Shown: in pieces, positions 7,627-14,972 of the stretch | How positions within the stretch are numbered: position 1 is the stretch's first letter | Layout: every line of letters begins with the position of its first letter | From: Candidatus Hermodarchaeota archaeon | GTDB lineage: Archaea > Asgardarchaeota > Hermodarchaeia > Hermodarchaeales > Hermodarchaeaceae | Length of the DNA: 15,090 bases | NCBI GenBank assembly: GCA_016840595.1 | Contig: JAEOSA010000027.1 | Location: 1 to 15,090 of the forward strand | Direction: 5' to 3' | Made by a program: the position numbers and the translations under genes | Notes under the pieces: generated by a model | The model's database searches: none | What the model saw: only the letters and a program-made list of their open reading frames with translations | Told to the model about the DNA's origin: nothing

Positions 7627-8517
7627 ATGGCATATATTGAAGTCAAGGATTTGGTTCGCGTCTACCGGATGGGTGACGTAGAGGTTCGTGCTCTTCGTGG
7701 ACTCAATTTGAGTGTTCGTGAAGGTGAACTTATTTCCGTGATGGGACCTTCTGGGTCAGGGAAAACGACGTTACTGAATATCTTAGGAGGACTCGACCGA
7801 TCTACGGCCGGTGAAGCGAAAGTCGGTGATGTCGATGTAACGTTCCTTGATCGGAGACAGCTGGTTATGTATAGACGTCGGGTTGTCGGGCACATCTTTC
7901 AGACGTTAAACCTTGTGCCAACCCTTTCTGCAGCAGAAAATATTGCATTGCCTATGATTGTGAATCGAGTCCCAAGAAGGGATCGCCAAAGCCGAATCGA
8001 TGAGCTCCTCGAAACGGTTCAATTAACCGATCGGAGGAAACATAAACCCGATGAATTGAGCGGAGGAGAACAACAACGCGTTGCAATTGCTGCGGCATTG
8101 GCCAATGATCCTCCCATTATCTTAGCAGATGAGCCGACAGGCGAGTTGGATTCAGAAACATCTCAGATTATCGTAGATTTTCTTGTCCAAATCAATAGGA
8201 AGTTTAACAAAACCACCATTTTGGTCACCCACAACCCTATCGTGGCAGCTGCGACTGAACGAATTCTTCGGATTGATGACGGGGTGATTAAAGCGGCGTA
8301 CACGCCAGCAGAGCTTGAATCTGGCGCCGAAGGGCGTACTGTGAGTTATGTTGACCAGATGCGACAGCGTATCAAGAAGCTTAGTGTGGAGCTTGCCGAT
8401 TTGGATGAAAAATTCCGGAAAGGCGATGTGGATGGCGATGAGTATGTTGAAGAACGCCTCCGACTGAAGGCTGCGATTCGTGGCCTCGAAGACGAAGTTC
8501 ATCGCCATGGCGGCTAA
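7627..8517 (+). CDS. ABC transporter ATP-binding protein, MacB/LolD type, with acidic helical C-terminal tail
   Basis: This is the ATPase partner of the FtsX-type permease, on the cytoplasmic face of the membrane. All nucleotide-binding motifs are present: Walker [10 protein letters not shown] (40-48), Q-loop Gln92, signature LSGGE (144-148), Walker B IILADE (165-170) with the catalytic Glu, and the H-loop His202 in LVTHN. The core ends near residue 225, the normal length for this class. About 70 further residues follow: a linker, then a charged helix-turn-helix segment (about 240-293) with a [16 protein letters not shown] core that resembles SHOCT-like modules (helix, 'kG-I-x-x-x-E-[FY]', helix). 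ATG 7627 uses a GAGGTG site that overlaps the stop of the permease gene, so the two are translationally coupled. The ATPase assignment is secure; the tail's role is not known. Confidence 0.95.
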   Translation: MAYIEVKDLVRVYRMGDVEVRALRGLNLSVREGELISVMGPSGSGKTTLLNILGGLDRSTAGEAKVGDVDVTFLDRRQLVMYRRRVVGHIFQTLNLVPTLSAAENIALPMIVNRVPRRDRQSRIDELLETVQLTDRRKHKPDELSGGEQQRVAIAAALANDPPIILADEPTGELDSETSQIIVDFLVQINRKFNKTTILVTHNPIVAAATERILRIDDGVIKAAYTPAELESGAEGRTVSYVDQMRQRIKKLSVELADLDEKFRKGDVDGDEYVEERLRLKAAIRGLEDEVHRHGG

Positions 8518-8540
8518 CCTGCCAAATCACACTTTGAATG

Positions 8541-8561
8541 GGATTAATCGGAAGGATTAAT
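8541..8561. repeat. Two copies of GGATTAAT in the spacer before the HIT gene
   Basis: GGATTAAT occurs at 8541-8548 and 8554-8561, 13 bases apart start to start; its core ATTAAT is palindromic. This spacer follows the ABC operon and precedes the HIT gene, so the pair may be a TATA-like element or an operator. There is no further support. Confidence 0.35.
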
Positions 8562-8617
8562 TGGGTTCCACCCTTCAATGCATTAGAGCTTGTAAGAATT
8601 TCAGGAGCGTTAGTCCT

Positions 8618-9130
8618 GTGCCTTTTCGAGATTACATCGCAGCACCTCACAAATTAGCTTATATTGAAGGTAAAGAACGAAGAAAAATACCGTGCATCTT
8701 TTGTGCCATCATCAAAGGTGATCCATACGTTAAAACCAAAGTCGTCTACCGTGATGATGCTTTCATGGTCATTCTCAATATGTTTCCTTTCAACCCGGGA
8801 CATGTGATGGTCGTTCCTATCCGACATGTGGAAACCCTCTCAAAGCTAACCCGAGAGGAATTGAACACCTTTTTTTGGATGGGGGCTAAGACCGTACGGC
8901 TTGTGAAAGCCGCCTTCAACCCAACGGGTGTGAATGTGGGATTGAATATTGGATCAGCGGCAGGAGCCAGTATCCTTCATCTTCATCTTCATATCGTTCC
9001 ACGGTATCCTCGTGAGTTGGGATTCATGGAAACCTCCGCAGATACTCGTACACTAGTTATGGATGCAGAAACCACTTACAACCGATTAAAACCACACCTA
9101 GGATTACTCCAAGATTCACCCAAAAAATGA
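8618..9130 (+). CDS. HIT-family nucleotide hydrolase/transferase
   Basis: Histidine-triad protein of 170 residues. The active-site signature is HLHLHIVPR (121-129), preceded by Asn and Gly residues of the N-x-G-x-x-A-G-x-S segment that completes the nucleotide pocket. An N-terminal Cys26-x-x-Cys29 pair (CIFC) is typical of the zinc-carrying Fhit/HinT group, as is the NPGHVMVVPIRHV segment. Members hydrolyse or transfer nucleoside phosphoryl groups, for example Ap4A-like dinucleotides or AMP-lysine/adenylates; the exact substrate is not set by sequence. GTG 8618 with AGGAG ten bases upstream is chosen, because the residues before it, from a TTG at 8561, do not look like family sequence. The CobO gene begins 10 bases downstream, so the two are likely cotranscribed. 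Coupling to cobamide metabolism is not established. Confidence 0.9.
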   Translation: MPFRDYIAAPHKLAYIEGKERRKIPCIFCAIIKGDPYVKTKVVYRDDAFMVILNMFPFNPGHVMVVPIRHVETLSKLTREELNTFFWMGAKTVRLVKAAFNPTGVNVGLNIGSAAGASILHLHLHIVPRYPRELGFMETSADTRTLVMDAETTYNRLKPHLGLLQDSPKK

Positions 9131-9140
9131 GGGACAATTA

Positions 9141-9686
9141 ATGGATTCAAAAACACCAAAGGAAAAGCATCAAGGTTTGGTTCAAGTTTATACGGGTGAT
9201 GGAAAAGGCAAGACTAGCGCTGCGTTAGGTCTTGGTCTTCGAGCGGCTGGACATGGATTTGAAGTCTACATGATCCAGTTCATGAAAGGACAAATTAATT
9301 ATGGTGAACTGGAAGCCGTTAAACGCATTCCTAATTTTACCATCCGCCAGTTTGGTCGTCCCGACTTCGTCGATCGGACAAAGCCAGACCCTCAAGATAT
9401 TAAATTAGCTAAAGCTGCTTTGGATCATGCTCGAGAAATCATAAAGAAGACAAAAGTTGATTTCCTTATCTTGGATGAAGTGAATGTTGCTATTGATTTT
9501 GGACTTGTTTCTGAACAAGAAGTCGTCACGTTGATTAAAAGCCGCCCGGCTCATATGGAGATTATTCTTACGGGAAGATATGCGCATCCAACGATTGTTG
9601 AGCTTGCAGATTTAGTGAGTGAGGTCAAGGAGATTAAGCACCCGTATCAGAAAGGAATTGGTGCTCGACGGGGCGTGGAAATGTAG
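9141..9686 (+). CDS. cobO: CobO/BtuR/CobA-type corrinoid (cob(I)yrinic acid a,c-diamide) adenosyltransferase
   Basis: Transfers the 5'-deoxyadenosyl group of ATP to reduced cobalt(I) corrinoid, giving the Co-C bond of adenosylcobalamin. The 181-residue protein has the family P-loop GDGKGKT (19-25), followed by SAALGLGLRAAGHG and IQFMKG (45-50), then LDEVN (111-115), ILTGR (142-146) and the C-terminal IKHPYQKGIGARRGVE (165-180). The length is typical. ATG 9141 has a GAGGG site overlapping the stop of the HIT gene. It lies 65 bases before the methylmalonyl-CoA mutase gene, whose product needs exactly this cofactor, so a supply role for the mutase is a strong inference. It may also serve salvage or de novo corrinoid synthesis, but no other cobalamin genes are in the window. 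Confidence 0.95.
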   Translation: MDSKTPKEKHQGLVQVYTGDGKGKTSAALGLGLRAAGHGFEVYMIQFMKGQINYGELEAVKRIPNFTIRQFGRPDFVDRTKPDPQDIKLAKAALDHAREIIKKTKVDFLILDEVNVAIDFGLVSEQEVVTLIKSRPAHMEIILTGRYAHPTIVELADLVSEVKEIKHPYQKGIGARRGVEM

Positions 9687-9751
9687 CGGGTTCGTTGAAT
9701 CACTTTCATTAAGTGGAATATCAGGTTAATAATCTACAGAGTTGAACTTCA

Positions 9752-11434
9752 TTGGCCAAAGACCGGCGTGGAAAGAAAAAATCAACCAAAACTCATGACT
9801 GGGAAGCCAATGTGCTGGAACCAAACATGGAGAAAACCTCAGAACGAGTTGAAAAGTTCATTACCACTTCTAGTGAACCCGTTGAGCGGCTTTACACGCC
9901 AGAGAATCTTCAGGATATTGAGTATGACCGCGACCTTGGATTTCCCGGGCAACCGCCGTTTACACGTGGAGTGTATCCAACGATGTATCGCGGTCGGCTC
10001 TGGACAATGCGGATGTATTCCGGATTCGGTACTGCCGAACAAACAAATGAACGCTATCAGTATCTCCTGGAACAGGGGCAGACCGGTCTAAGTGTCGCTT
10101 TTGATTTGCCCACGCAGATTGGGTACGATTCTGATCATCCGATGGCAGTAGGCGAAGTGGGCAAATGTGGTGTTGCTATCCCCTCAGTGGAAGACATGGC
10201 TACACTCTTCCAAGGAATTCCTTTAGACAAAGTGAGCACCAGTATGACAATTAATGCCCCTGCGGCTGTTCTGCTAGCGATGTATATTGCCATTGCAAAA
10301 CGTCAAGGTGTAGATCCTAAAGTGCTTCGTGGCACCATTCAAAACGATATTCTCAAGGAGTATGTGGCTAGGGGAACCTACATTTATCCCCCAACACCAT
10401 CCATGCGTCTCATTACTGATACTATCGCCTATTGTCGAAAGGAACTACCCCGTTGGAATACTATCAGCATCAGTGGCTATCATATTCGCGAAGCTGGAAG
10501 CACCGCCATCCAAGAAGTGGCATTCACCTTTGCCAATGGTATTGCCTACGTCCAAGCTGCGATAGATGCGGGATTACACGTGGATGAATTTGCACCGCGT
10601 CTCTCATTTTTCTTTGGCGCCCACAACGACTTGTTCGAAGAAGTGGCGAAATTCCGAGCGGCCCGACGATTATGGTATCGGATTATGCGGGACCGGTTTA
10701 ATGCTGAGGAGCCCCGATCCTGGTTGTTACGATTTCATACTCAAACAGCAGGTTGCAGTTTGACTGCCCAGCAACCGGAGAATAACATTGTACGGGTCAC
10801 CATGCAAGCACTAGCTGCAGTCTTGGGTGGCACCCAATCACTCCATACCAACTCCATGGACGAAGCGCTTGCCTTACCAACCGAAAAGGCTGCCACCATT
10901 GCATTACGCACTCAACAAATCCTCGCGCATGAAAGTGGTACAGCAAACACGATTGATCCCTTCGGGGGGTCTTATTTCTTGGAGAATCTAACAAATGACA
11001 TCGAAGAAGGGGTCGTGAAATATCTTGATCAGATTGATAAAATGGGTGGCGTACTCCGAGCGATTGAAACTGGTTTTATTCAACGGGAAATCCATGATAG
11101 TGCTTATCGGTATCAACGAGAAATTGAAACCGATGAACGGGTCGTCGTCGGTGTAAACAGATTTAACATTCCTGAGGAAGAGCGCACAATTGAATATCTT
11201 CGCGTTGACCCAGCAGTGGAGAAAGCCCAATATAAGAAATTAGAACGTTTCCGGAAAAACCGAAATGCCCAGGCAGTCGAAACAGCTCTTTCTCAATTGA
11301 AACAGGTTGCAGAAGGAAAGAAGAATATCTTTCCTAGCATCCTTGAAGCTGTTGAGGTCCATGCGACACTTGGTGAAATCTCTGATGCACTGCGTTCAGT
11401 GTTTGGTGAACATAAACCTGCACAAATTTTCTAA
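9752..11434 (+). CDS. mcmA1: Methylmalonyl-CoA mutase, large (catalytic) subunit, without the cobalamin-binding domain
   Basis: Adenosylcobalamin-dependent isomerase of (R)-methylmalonyl-CoA and succinyl-CoA. The 560 residues form the substrate-binding barrel only; the C-terminal DxHxxG cobalamin domain of single-chain mutases is absent, so a separate small subunit is needed. Signature parts are [18 protein letters not shown] (70-87), [19 protein letters not shown] (112-130), [20 protein letters not shown] (194-213), PPTPSMR (213-219), SGYHIREAG (241-249) and [10 protein letters not shown]. Tyr89 and Arg219 correspond to the tyrosine and arginine that bind the methylmalonyl carboxylate and are replaced by Phe and Gln in isobutyryl-CoA mutase, so methylmalonyl specificity is supported. 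His244 is the conserved active-site histidine. The start is TTG 9752 with only a weak site; the N-terminal [12 protein letters not shown] fits the family, so later starts are less likely. Its 3' end overlaps the convergent MFS gene by 4 bases. Confidence 0.95.
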   Translation: MAKDRRGKKKSTKTHDWEANVLEPNMEKTSERVEKFITTSSEPVERLYTPENLQDIEYDRDLGFPGQPPFTRGVYPTMYRGRLWTMRMYSGFGTAEQTNERYQYLLEQGQTGLSVAFDLPTQIGYDSDHPMAVGEVGKCGVAIPSVEDMATLFQGIPLDKVSTSMTINAPAAVLLAMYIAIAKRQGVDPKVLRGTIQNDILKEYVARGTYIYPPTPSMRLITDTIAYCRKELPRWNTISISGYHIREAGSTAIQEVAFTFANGIAYVQAAIDAGLHVDEFAPRLSFFFGAHNDLFEEVAKFRAARRLWYRIMRDRFNAEEPRSWLLRFHTQTAGCSLTAQQPENNIVRVTMQALAAVLGGTQSLHTNSMDEALALPTEKAATIALRTQQILAHESGTANTIDPFGGSYFLENLTNDIEEGVVKYLDQIDKMGGVLRAIETGFIQREIHDSAYRYQREIETDERVVVGVNRFNIPEEERTIEYLRVDPAVEKAQYKKLERFRKNRNAQAVETALSQLKQVAEGKKNIFPSILEAVEVHATLGEISDALRSVFGEHKPAQIF

Positions 11435-12675
11435 TACACTTTTACCGGTTCTGAATCAGAGGGTATGGTCACCAGTATAATTGGAATCAGTGCGAGGGCA
11501 AACAAGGCAGCAACCCAATAGACTCCAGGTAGAGTCCAGAACACAAGCACCATCGTCATTATCAAAGGCCCGAGTGTCTGCCCTAATCGTAAGACGAAGC
11601 CATTCAGAGACATCAGTGCGGCACGATTCTCCGTTGGGGCTAGACGTACAAGTAGGGTTTGAGTAGTCGGCATAGCAAAACCGATTCCAATCCCATAAAA
11701 TGTTACAGGGATGAGGAGAATAAAGAAGGTTGGGGCAAAGGGAACTAGGAAGAGTCCCAAAGTCAAGAATGGGAAAGCTGTAAGAAGAACGATTTTCATC
11801 GAAAACCTTTGAGCTAATCTACCTACAAATAGAGAAATAATAGCTGCTGCTACTGAAATCAAAGAGAGAACAAGACCTGCAATGAAAGAGTTAACAAAAA
11901 AGGATGTGGTAATGAGAAACGGAAGATAGGTAATGATTGCGCCATAAAGCATGATAAACACCGTAGTGCTTATCAAGAATAGCCCGGCTACTTGTCTATT
12001 TCTGAGAACTATGCCAACTTGGGTGAAATATTGCCGTAATGAGAGCATATCTTCTGGTTTCGGGACGTTCAGTTTGAATAGAGCAGCTAGGCTAATAGGG
12101 ATGGCAATGAGGGGGAGATAGAATGGGTAAAACCATCCAAAAAGCGCAAGAAGTCCTCCAAGGAGCGGATAAATGGCAGTTCCGGCGCTTTGTACACTAA
12201 CCATGTAGCCCATTACTTGAGTGCGTTGTTGTCGTCTATACAAATCTCCAATAATAGTGACATTGAGGGACCCTAATGCAGCTGCACCAATCCCCTGAAT
12301 GAACCGAAAGATAAGCAGTACAAGAAAGGGCGAGATTCCTAGTGCAAAGCCGATAGGTTCAGAAAAAGCACAGGTAAATCCTGCAACGCCAAAAAGCATC
12401 AATGAGGGAGCTAACACGGGTTTTCGTCCAAAACGGTCGGCAGCAACACCCAAGAATGGTGTGAGGAAAATACCCGGGATGGTGAAGATGATTATAACGA
12501 GACTGATCATTCCTGGTGGAATACCCAGTTCCAGACTCATCTTGGGAAAGGCGGGAGTAATGCTGGCTACGCCCAGGACGGCAATGAGAGTGGTGCCAAA
12601 AATGATTAAGAGATTGGCTGAAAGGGGCGGACGTTCGTCGATTTCGCCTTCAGGGGGCATCTCGTTTGGTTTCAT
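11431..12675 (-). CDS. Major facilitator superfamily transporter (12 membrane segments)
   Basis: Secondary membrane transporter of 414 residues with two six-helix halves. The loop-2/3 signature [11 protein letters not shown] (76-86) is intact, and [15 protein letters not shown] and a central cytoplasmic loop (about 205-222) match drug/metabolite-efflux MFS proteins. The second-half loop [10 protein letters not shown] is a degenerate copy of the signature. The N-terminal cytoplasmic tail is proline-rich and acidic. Substrate cannot be told from sequence; multidrug, sugar or organic-acid efflux are all possible. ATG 12675 has GGAG 8 bases upstream. The gene points against its neighbours, sits between the mutase and epimerase genes, and its stop overlaps the mutase stop (4 bases). 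Either it is functionally linked, for example moving a C3/C4 acid, or it simply arrived by insertion. Confidence 0.9.
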   Translation of the reverse strand: MKPNEMPPEGEIDERPPLSANLLIIFGTTLIAVLGVASITPAFPKMSLELGIPPGMISLVIIIFTIPGIFLTPFLGVAADRFGRKPVLAPSLMLFGVAGFTCAFSEPIGFALGISPFLVLLIFRFIQGIGAAALGSLNVTIIGDLYRRQQRTQVMGYMVSVQSAGTAIYPLLGGLLALFGWFYPFYLPLIAIPISLAALFKLNVPKPEDMLSLRQYFTQVGIVLRNRQVAGLFLISTTVFIMLYGAIITYLPFLITTSFFVNSFIAGLVLSLISVAAAIISLFVGRLAQRFSMKIVLLTAFPFLTLGLFLVPFAPTFFILLIPVTFYGIGIGFAMPTTQTLLVRLAPTENRAALMSLNGFVLRLGQTLGPLIMTMVLVFWTLPGVYWVAALFALALIPIILVTIPSDSEPVKVY

Positions 12676-12700
12676 CTTAGCCGCTCCAACGCCTCACCAT

Positions 12701-12733
12701 TAATAAAAACGTTTGTAGATTACAGGATTAAAG
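12701..12733. promoter_or_regulatory. Divergent promoter region between MFS and epimerase genes
   Basis: Two TATA-like runs are seen: TTTTTATTA on the minus strand (12701-12709), about 30 bases before ATG 12675, and GATTAAAG on the plus strand (12726-12733), about 30 bases before ATG 12758 and 60 before ATG 12788. The minus element would leave the leader very short. Weak evidence, read by eye. Confidence 0.3.
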
Positions 12734-12787
12734 AAACAGAAGTCTTTTCTAGCCGAGATGAAAATGACTCCTTGGAGTTGTTTGAAT

Positions 12788-13192
12788 ATGCGGATTGCAC
12801 ACATTGGTATTGCAGTGAAAGATGCAGAGGCGGCTCTCAAGTTATACCGCGAAGTCCTAGGACTTGACCCCACCCATACTGAAGTTATTGAGAGTCAGAA
12901 AGTCAAAACAGTCCATATTCCTATCGGAGATTCCAGCATTGAGCTCCTAGAATCGACGAGTCCCGATGGCGTCGTCGCTCAGTTCATCGAAAAACGTGGG
13001 GAAGGAATTCATCATATTGCTATCGAAGTAAAAGACATCGACATTGTATTAACCCAGATGAAAGCTGCTGGATATCGACTTATTGATGAGACCCCACGTT
13101 TGGGAGCAGATAATATGCTCATCGCCTTTGTGCATCCCCGCAGCACAAATGGTGTCCTTCTCGAATTATGCCAACACGCCAAGGATGAATAG
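12788..13192 (+). CDS. mce: Methylmalonyl-CoA epimerase
   Basis: Interconverts the (S) and (R) forms of methylmalonyl-CoA so that carboxylase product can enter the mutase. The 134-residue protein has two VOC (glyoxalase-fold) repeats: IAHIGIAVKD (3-12) with metal-ligand candidate His5, then IELLESTSPDG (51-61), GEGIHHIAIEVKDID (71-85) with His75/His76, and GVLLELCQ (122-129) with Glu126. The IELLE glutamate (Glu52) aligns with the glutamine or glutamate of the metal site in known epimerases. RGEGIHHIA and the SPDG segment are characteristic of this enzyme rather than glyoxalase I. ATG 12788 is chosen because MRIAHIGIAV matches the usual start and GGAG lies 10 bases upstream; ATG 12758 would add ten poorly typical residues. 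It is followed closely by the biotin-protein ligase gene. Confidence 0.93.
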   Translation: MRIAHIGIAVKDAEAALKLYREVLGLDPTHTEVIESQKVKTVHIPIGDSSIELLESTSPDGVVAQFIEKRGEGIHHIAIEVKDIDIVLTQMKAAGYRLIDETPRLGADNMLIAFVHPRSTNGVLLELCQHAKDE

Positions 13193-13207
13193 GACGCGGT
13201 GCAGGGC

Positions 13208-14020
13208 ATGACAAAACCACCAATCCCCTTTGAACCAAGAAACGATCCTTTCTATCATGCCCTGGCGAATACTTCAAAACTAGTAGTCAAACGTTTACTG
13301 CATTTTCCTGAACTCCCATCCACAAATACATACCTCAAGGAAAAAGGTGCTTTGGGTGAACGCGAAGGATTGGTCGTCCTAGCGGATACACAAACTGCTG
13401 GAAGCGGACGTTTCGAACGATCCTGGCATTCACCACCAGGCGGCCTCTACTTTTCAATCCTGCTTCGTCCAATGACCATTCTTGCCACGGAAGCGCCACT
13501 CATCACCCTAATGGCAGGCGTGGCTGTAGCCAAAGTCCTACAAACCGCCCTTGGGGTTCAATCCAAGTTGAAATGGCCCAATGACGTACTCGCTGAAAAC
13601 CGTAAAGTGTGTGGGATTTTAGCTGAATCCACTCTGTTAGGTGAAGACATCGAATACGTGGTGTTAGGAATAGGCGTCAATGCAAATACTCCGCTCAAAG
13701 AAATGCCTCCAGACCTGCAAAATTCAGCAACAACTCTCCAACACATTTTGAATCGTCCCATTGACCTACCTCGATTGTTTGGATATCTCCTAGGTCAACT
13801 TGAGTTCTGGTACATTCGGCTTTGTGATCAGGGCTTCGCTGCGATTAACCGAGAGTACCGACGGCTCTGCACCCAACTGGGACAGAAGCTGACAGTTACC
13901 ATTGGGAAAGAACAGTTCACTGGCGTCGCAAAGGATATTGGAGTTGATGGAAGCTTAGTTCTCCACACCATTTCGGGACGAAAACACATCCGAAGTGCTG
14001 ACATTCTTTCTTCAACGTAG
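13208..14020 (+). CDS. birA: Biotin-[biotin carboxyl carrier] protein ligase, no DNA-binding domain
   Basis: Activates biotin with ATP and attaches it to a lysine of a carboxyl carrier protein. The 270-residue protein has the catalytic core: PSTN (37-40), the biotin loop AGSGRFERSW (64-73) followed by SPPGG (75-79), KWPNDVL with Lys122, KVCGILAES, GIGVN, and the small C-terminal domain (about 218-270). The N-terminal winged helix of bifunctional repressors is absent, so this is a ligase only. The loop departs from the usual GRGRxGRxW: the first Arg is Ser66 and the second Gly is Glu70, while the key Arg68 and Arg71 remain. ATG 13208 with GGTG 6 bases upstream is preferred to GTG 13199. Next to the epimerase, it would biotinylate an acyl-CoA carboxylase, which is not in the window. 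Confidence 0.92.
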   Translation: MTKPPIPFEPRNDPFYHALANTSKLVVKRLLHFPELPSTNTYLKEKGALGEREGLVVLADTQTAGSGRFERSWHSPPGGLYFSILLRPMTILATEAPLITLMAGVAVAKVLQTALGVQSKLKWPNDVLAENRKVCGILAESTLLGEDIEYVVLGIGVNANTPLKEMPPDLQNSATTLQHILNRPIDLPRLFGYLLGQLEFWYIRLCDQGFAAINREYRRLCTQLGQKLTVTIGKEQFTGVAKDIGVDGSLVLHTISGRKHIRSADILSST

Positions 14021-14090
14021 GGAGCAAGTTTGAATGATGTTCACAATTCTTTTAGGAGTGAAATTCTCACAGTGAACGAGGAGAACCATT

Positions 14091-14474
14091 ATGATATTTG
14101 CAGCTTTACATCATTTTTCTGTAAAATTGGCTCTTCAATTTGATCCATTCTTTGACTGGATCTTTGGATTTCTTGGAATCTTTTGGATATTTTTCATCGT
14201 TTTCTTTGCGATTTTCTTCATAATGATAATCGTAGTAGGCTATAGAGCGTGTAAAGCATCACAAACCACACGGAGAATGTATGATGCCTCAAAAGTATCT
14301 GTATCGCGAACAACCACGCGACACCTTGTTCGAGAAACCTTGCCTACTGAATGCCCCGAATGCGATGCGCCACTGAAATACAATGAGGTAAAGTGGGTGG
14401 GACCTCGACGAGCCGAATGCCCATACTGTGGAAATGTAGTTGAATTACAAGAAGAGGAAATCTTCGAAAATTAA
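14091..14474 (+). CDS. Membrane-anchored zinc-ribbon protein, function unknown
   Basis: I do not recognise a named family. The 127-residue protein has a hydrophobic N-terminal half: a short amphipathic lead (1-15) and one long or two short membrane segments (about 22-50). A basic linker (51-80) and a C-terminal zinc ribbon follow, with Cys88-x2-Cys91, 18 residues, and Cys110-x2-Cys113 in ECPYCGN. By the positive-inside rule the ribbon faces the cytoplasm. It ends in an acidic run. Zinc ribbons of this type bind nucleic acid or partner proteins, so it might tether something to the membrane, but that is inference. ATG 14091 is strongly supported by GAGGAG 7 bases upstream. It is 70 bases after the ligase gene and ends before a hairpin. 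Confidence 0.8.
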   Translation: MIFAALHHFSVKLALQFDPFFDWIFGFLGIFWIFFIVFFAIFFIMIIVVGYRACKASQTTRRMYDASKVSVSRTTTRHLVRETLPTECPECDAPLKYNEVKWVGPRRAECPYCGNVVELQEEEIFEN

Positions 14475-14491
14475 TAAAAAGAAAGAAATTT

Positions 14492-14519
14492 GGTGACCAG
14501 CGAAAAGAAGCTAGTCACC
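14492..14519. terminator. Hairpin between convergent genes, possible two-way terminator
   Basis: GGTGACCAGC pairs with GCTAGTCACC over ten positions with one mismatch, around an eight-base purine loop. It lies between the zinc-ribbon gene and the superoxide reductase gene, which end towards each other. Short T runs flank both sides (TTT after the plus-strand stem, and a run of A before it). Archaeal ends usually depend on T runs, so its role is plausible but not certain. Confidence 0.5.
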
Positions 14520-14550
14520 TTTCACCTAGGAAGTTCACAGTTCTTATCGT

Positions 14551-14928
14551 TTAGCTAGTCTTCCAGAGCAGGTGAATGTTACAGTATTCACGAGCCAAGT
14601 CGGGTTTTCCTTTCATGGGGAAGTTCGCCTCGGGCTTCATGCCAGGTTCAAGGAACTTGCGCATGACCCATCCATCTTTGATTACTTGGATCCATTCAAT
14701 CCAATGTTTATCGACCATTGGGTGAGGAGTTGAACCAACGACGGTGTGGATTCCCTCCTTGGTTTCTTCAACGACTGGCACATGTTTTTCGGTCGTGAAA
14801 TCAGCGGTCTGTTCTTCCATGAGTCTCATGGCTTGACCGCAGCAGACTAGCGTTCCTGCGCCAGTATGGACTACTTCTACGATGTTTCCGCAAACCTCGC
14901 ATTTGTAGATTTGGAGGAGTTCAGTCAT
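14551..14928 (-). CDS. dfx: Desulfoferrodoxin-type superoxide reductase (2Fe-SOR)
   Basis: Reduces superoxide to hydrogen peroxide without making oxygen, protecting anaerobes. The 125-residue protein matches the two-iron class. An N-terminal desulforedoxin domain binds the Fe(Cys)4 centre through Cys10, Cys13, Cys29 and Cys30. The catalytic domain has the Fe(His)4Cys site from His49, His69, His75, His119 and Cys116, with the catalytic Glu47-Lys48 pair in EKHVP. All ligands and spacings are as in well-studied desulfoferrodoxins, so the enzyme should be active. Electrons usually come from rubredoxin, none of which is seen here. ATG 14928 has GGTG 8 bases upstream, and a TATA-like box precedes it. 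It follows a minus-strand gene that ends 44 bases upstream, but probably has its own promoter. Confidence 0.96.
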   Translation of the reverse strand: MTELLQIYKCEVCGNIVEVVHTGAGTLVCCGQAMRLMEEQTADFTTEKHVPVVEETKEGIHTVVGSTPHPMVDKHWIEWIQVIKDGWVMRKFLEPGMKPEANFPMKGKPDLAREYCNIHLLWKTS

Positions 14929-14957
14929 TTTATAATCACCAATATCATTCTAACCTG

Positions 14958-14972
14958 AAAGTATAAAGAGGT
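14958..14972 (-). promoter_or_regulatory. TATA-like promoter of the superoxide reductase gene
   Basis: On the minus strand, CTTTATAC lies about 37 bases before ATG 14928, preceded by a purine-rich BRE-like AGACC. A start of transcription about 27 bases downstream would leave a leader of about 10 bases just covering the GGTG ribosome-binding site. This spacing repeats that of the protease and adenosylhomocysteinase genes. Confidence 0.5.

Noticed and set aside
8990..9010. CATCTT-type repeat in the HIT gene
   Set aside because: It is simply the codons of the alternating His/Leu active-site motif.
9699..9713. Short hairpin (CACTT/AAGTG) between the CobO and mutase genes
   Set aside because: A five-base stem is too weak to claim a terminator or riboswitch, and no B12-box-like sequence was seen in the 65-base spacer.
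11431..12675. MFS transporter as proof of recent horizontal transfer
   Set aside because: No flanking repeats, integrase or IS remnants are seen, and the tight stop-codon overlap suggests an established arrangement.
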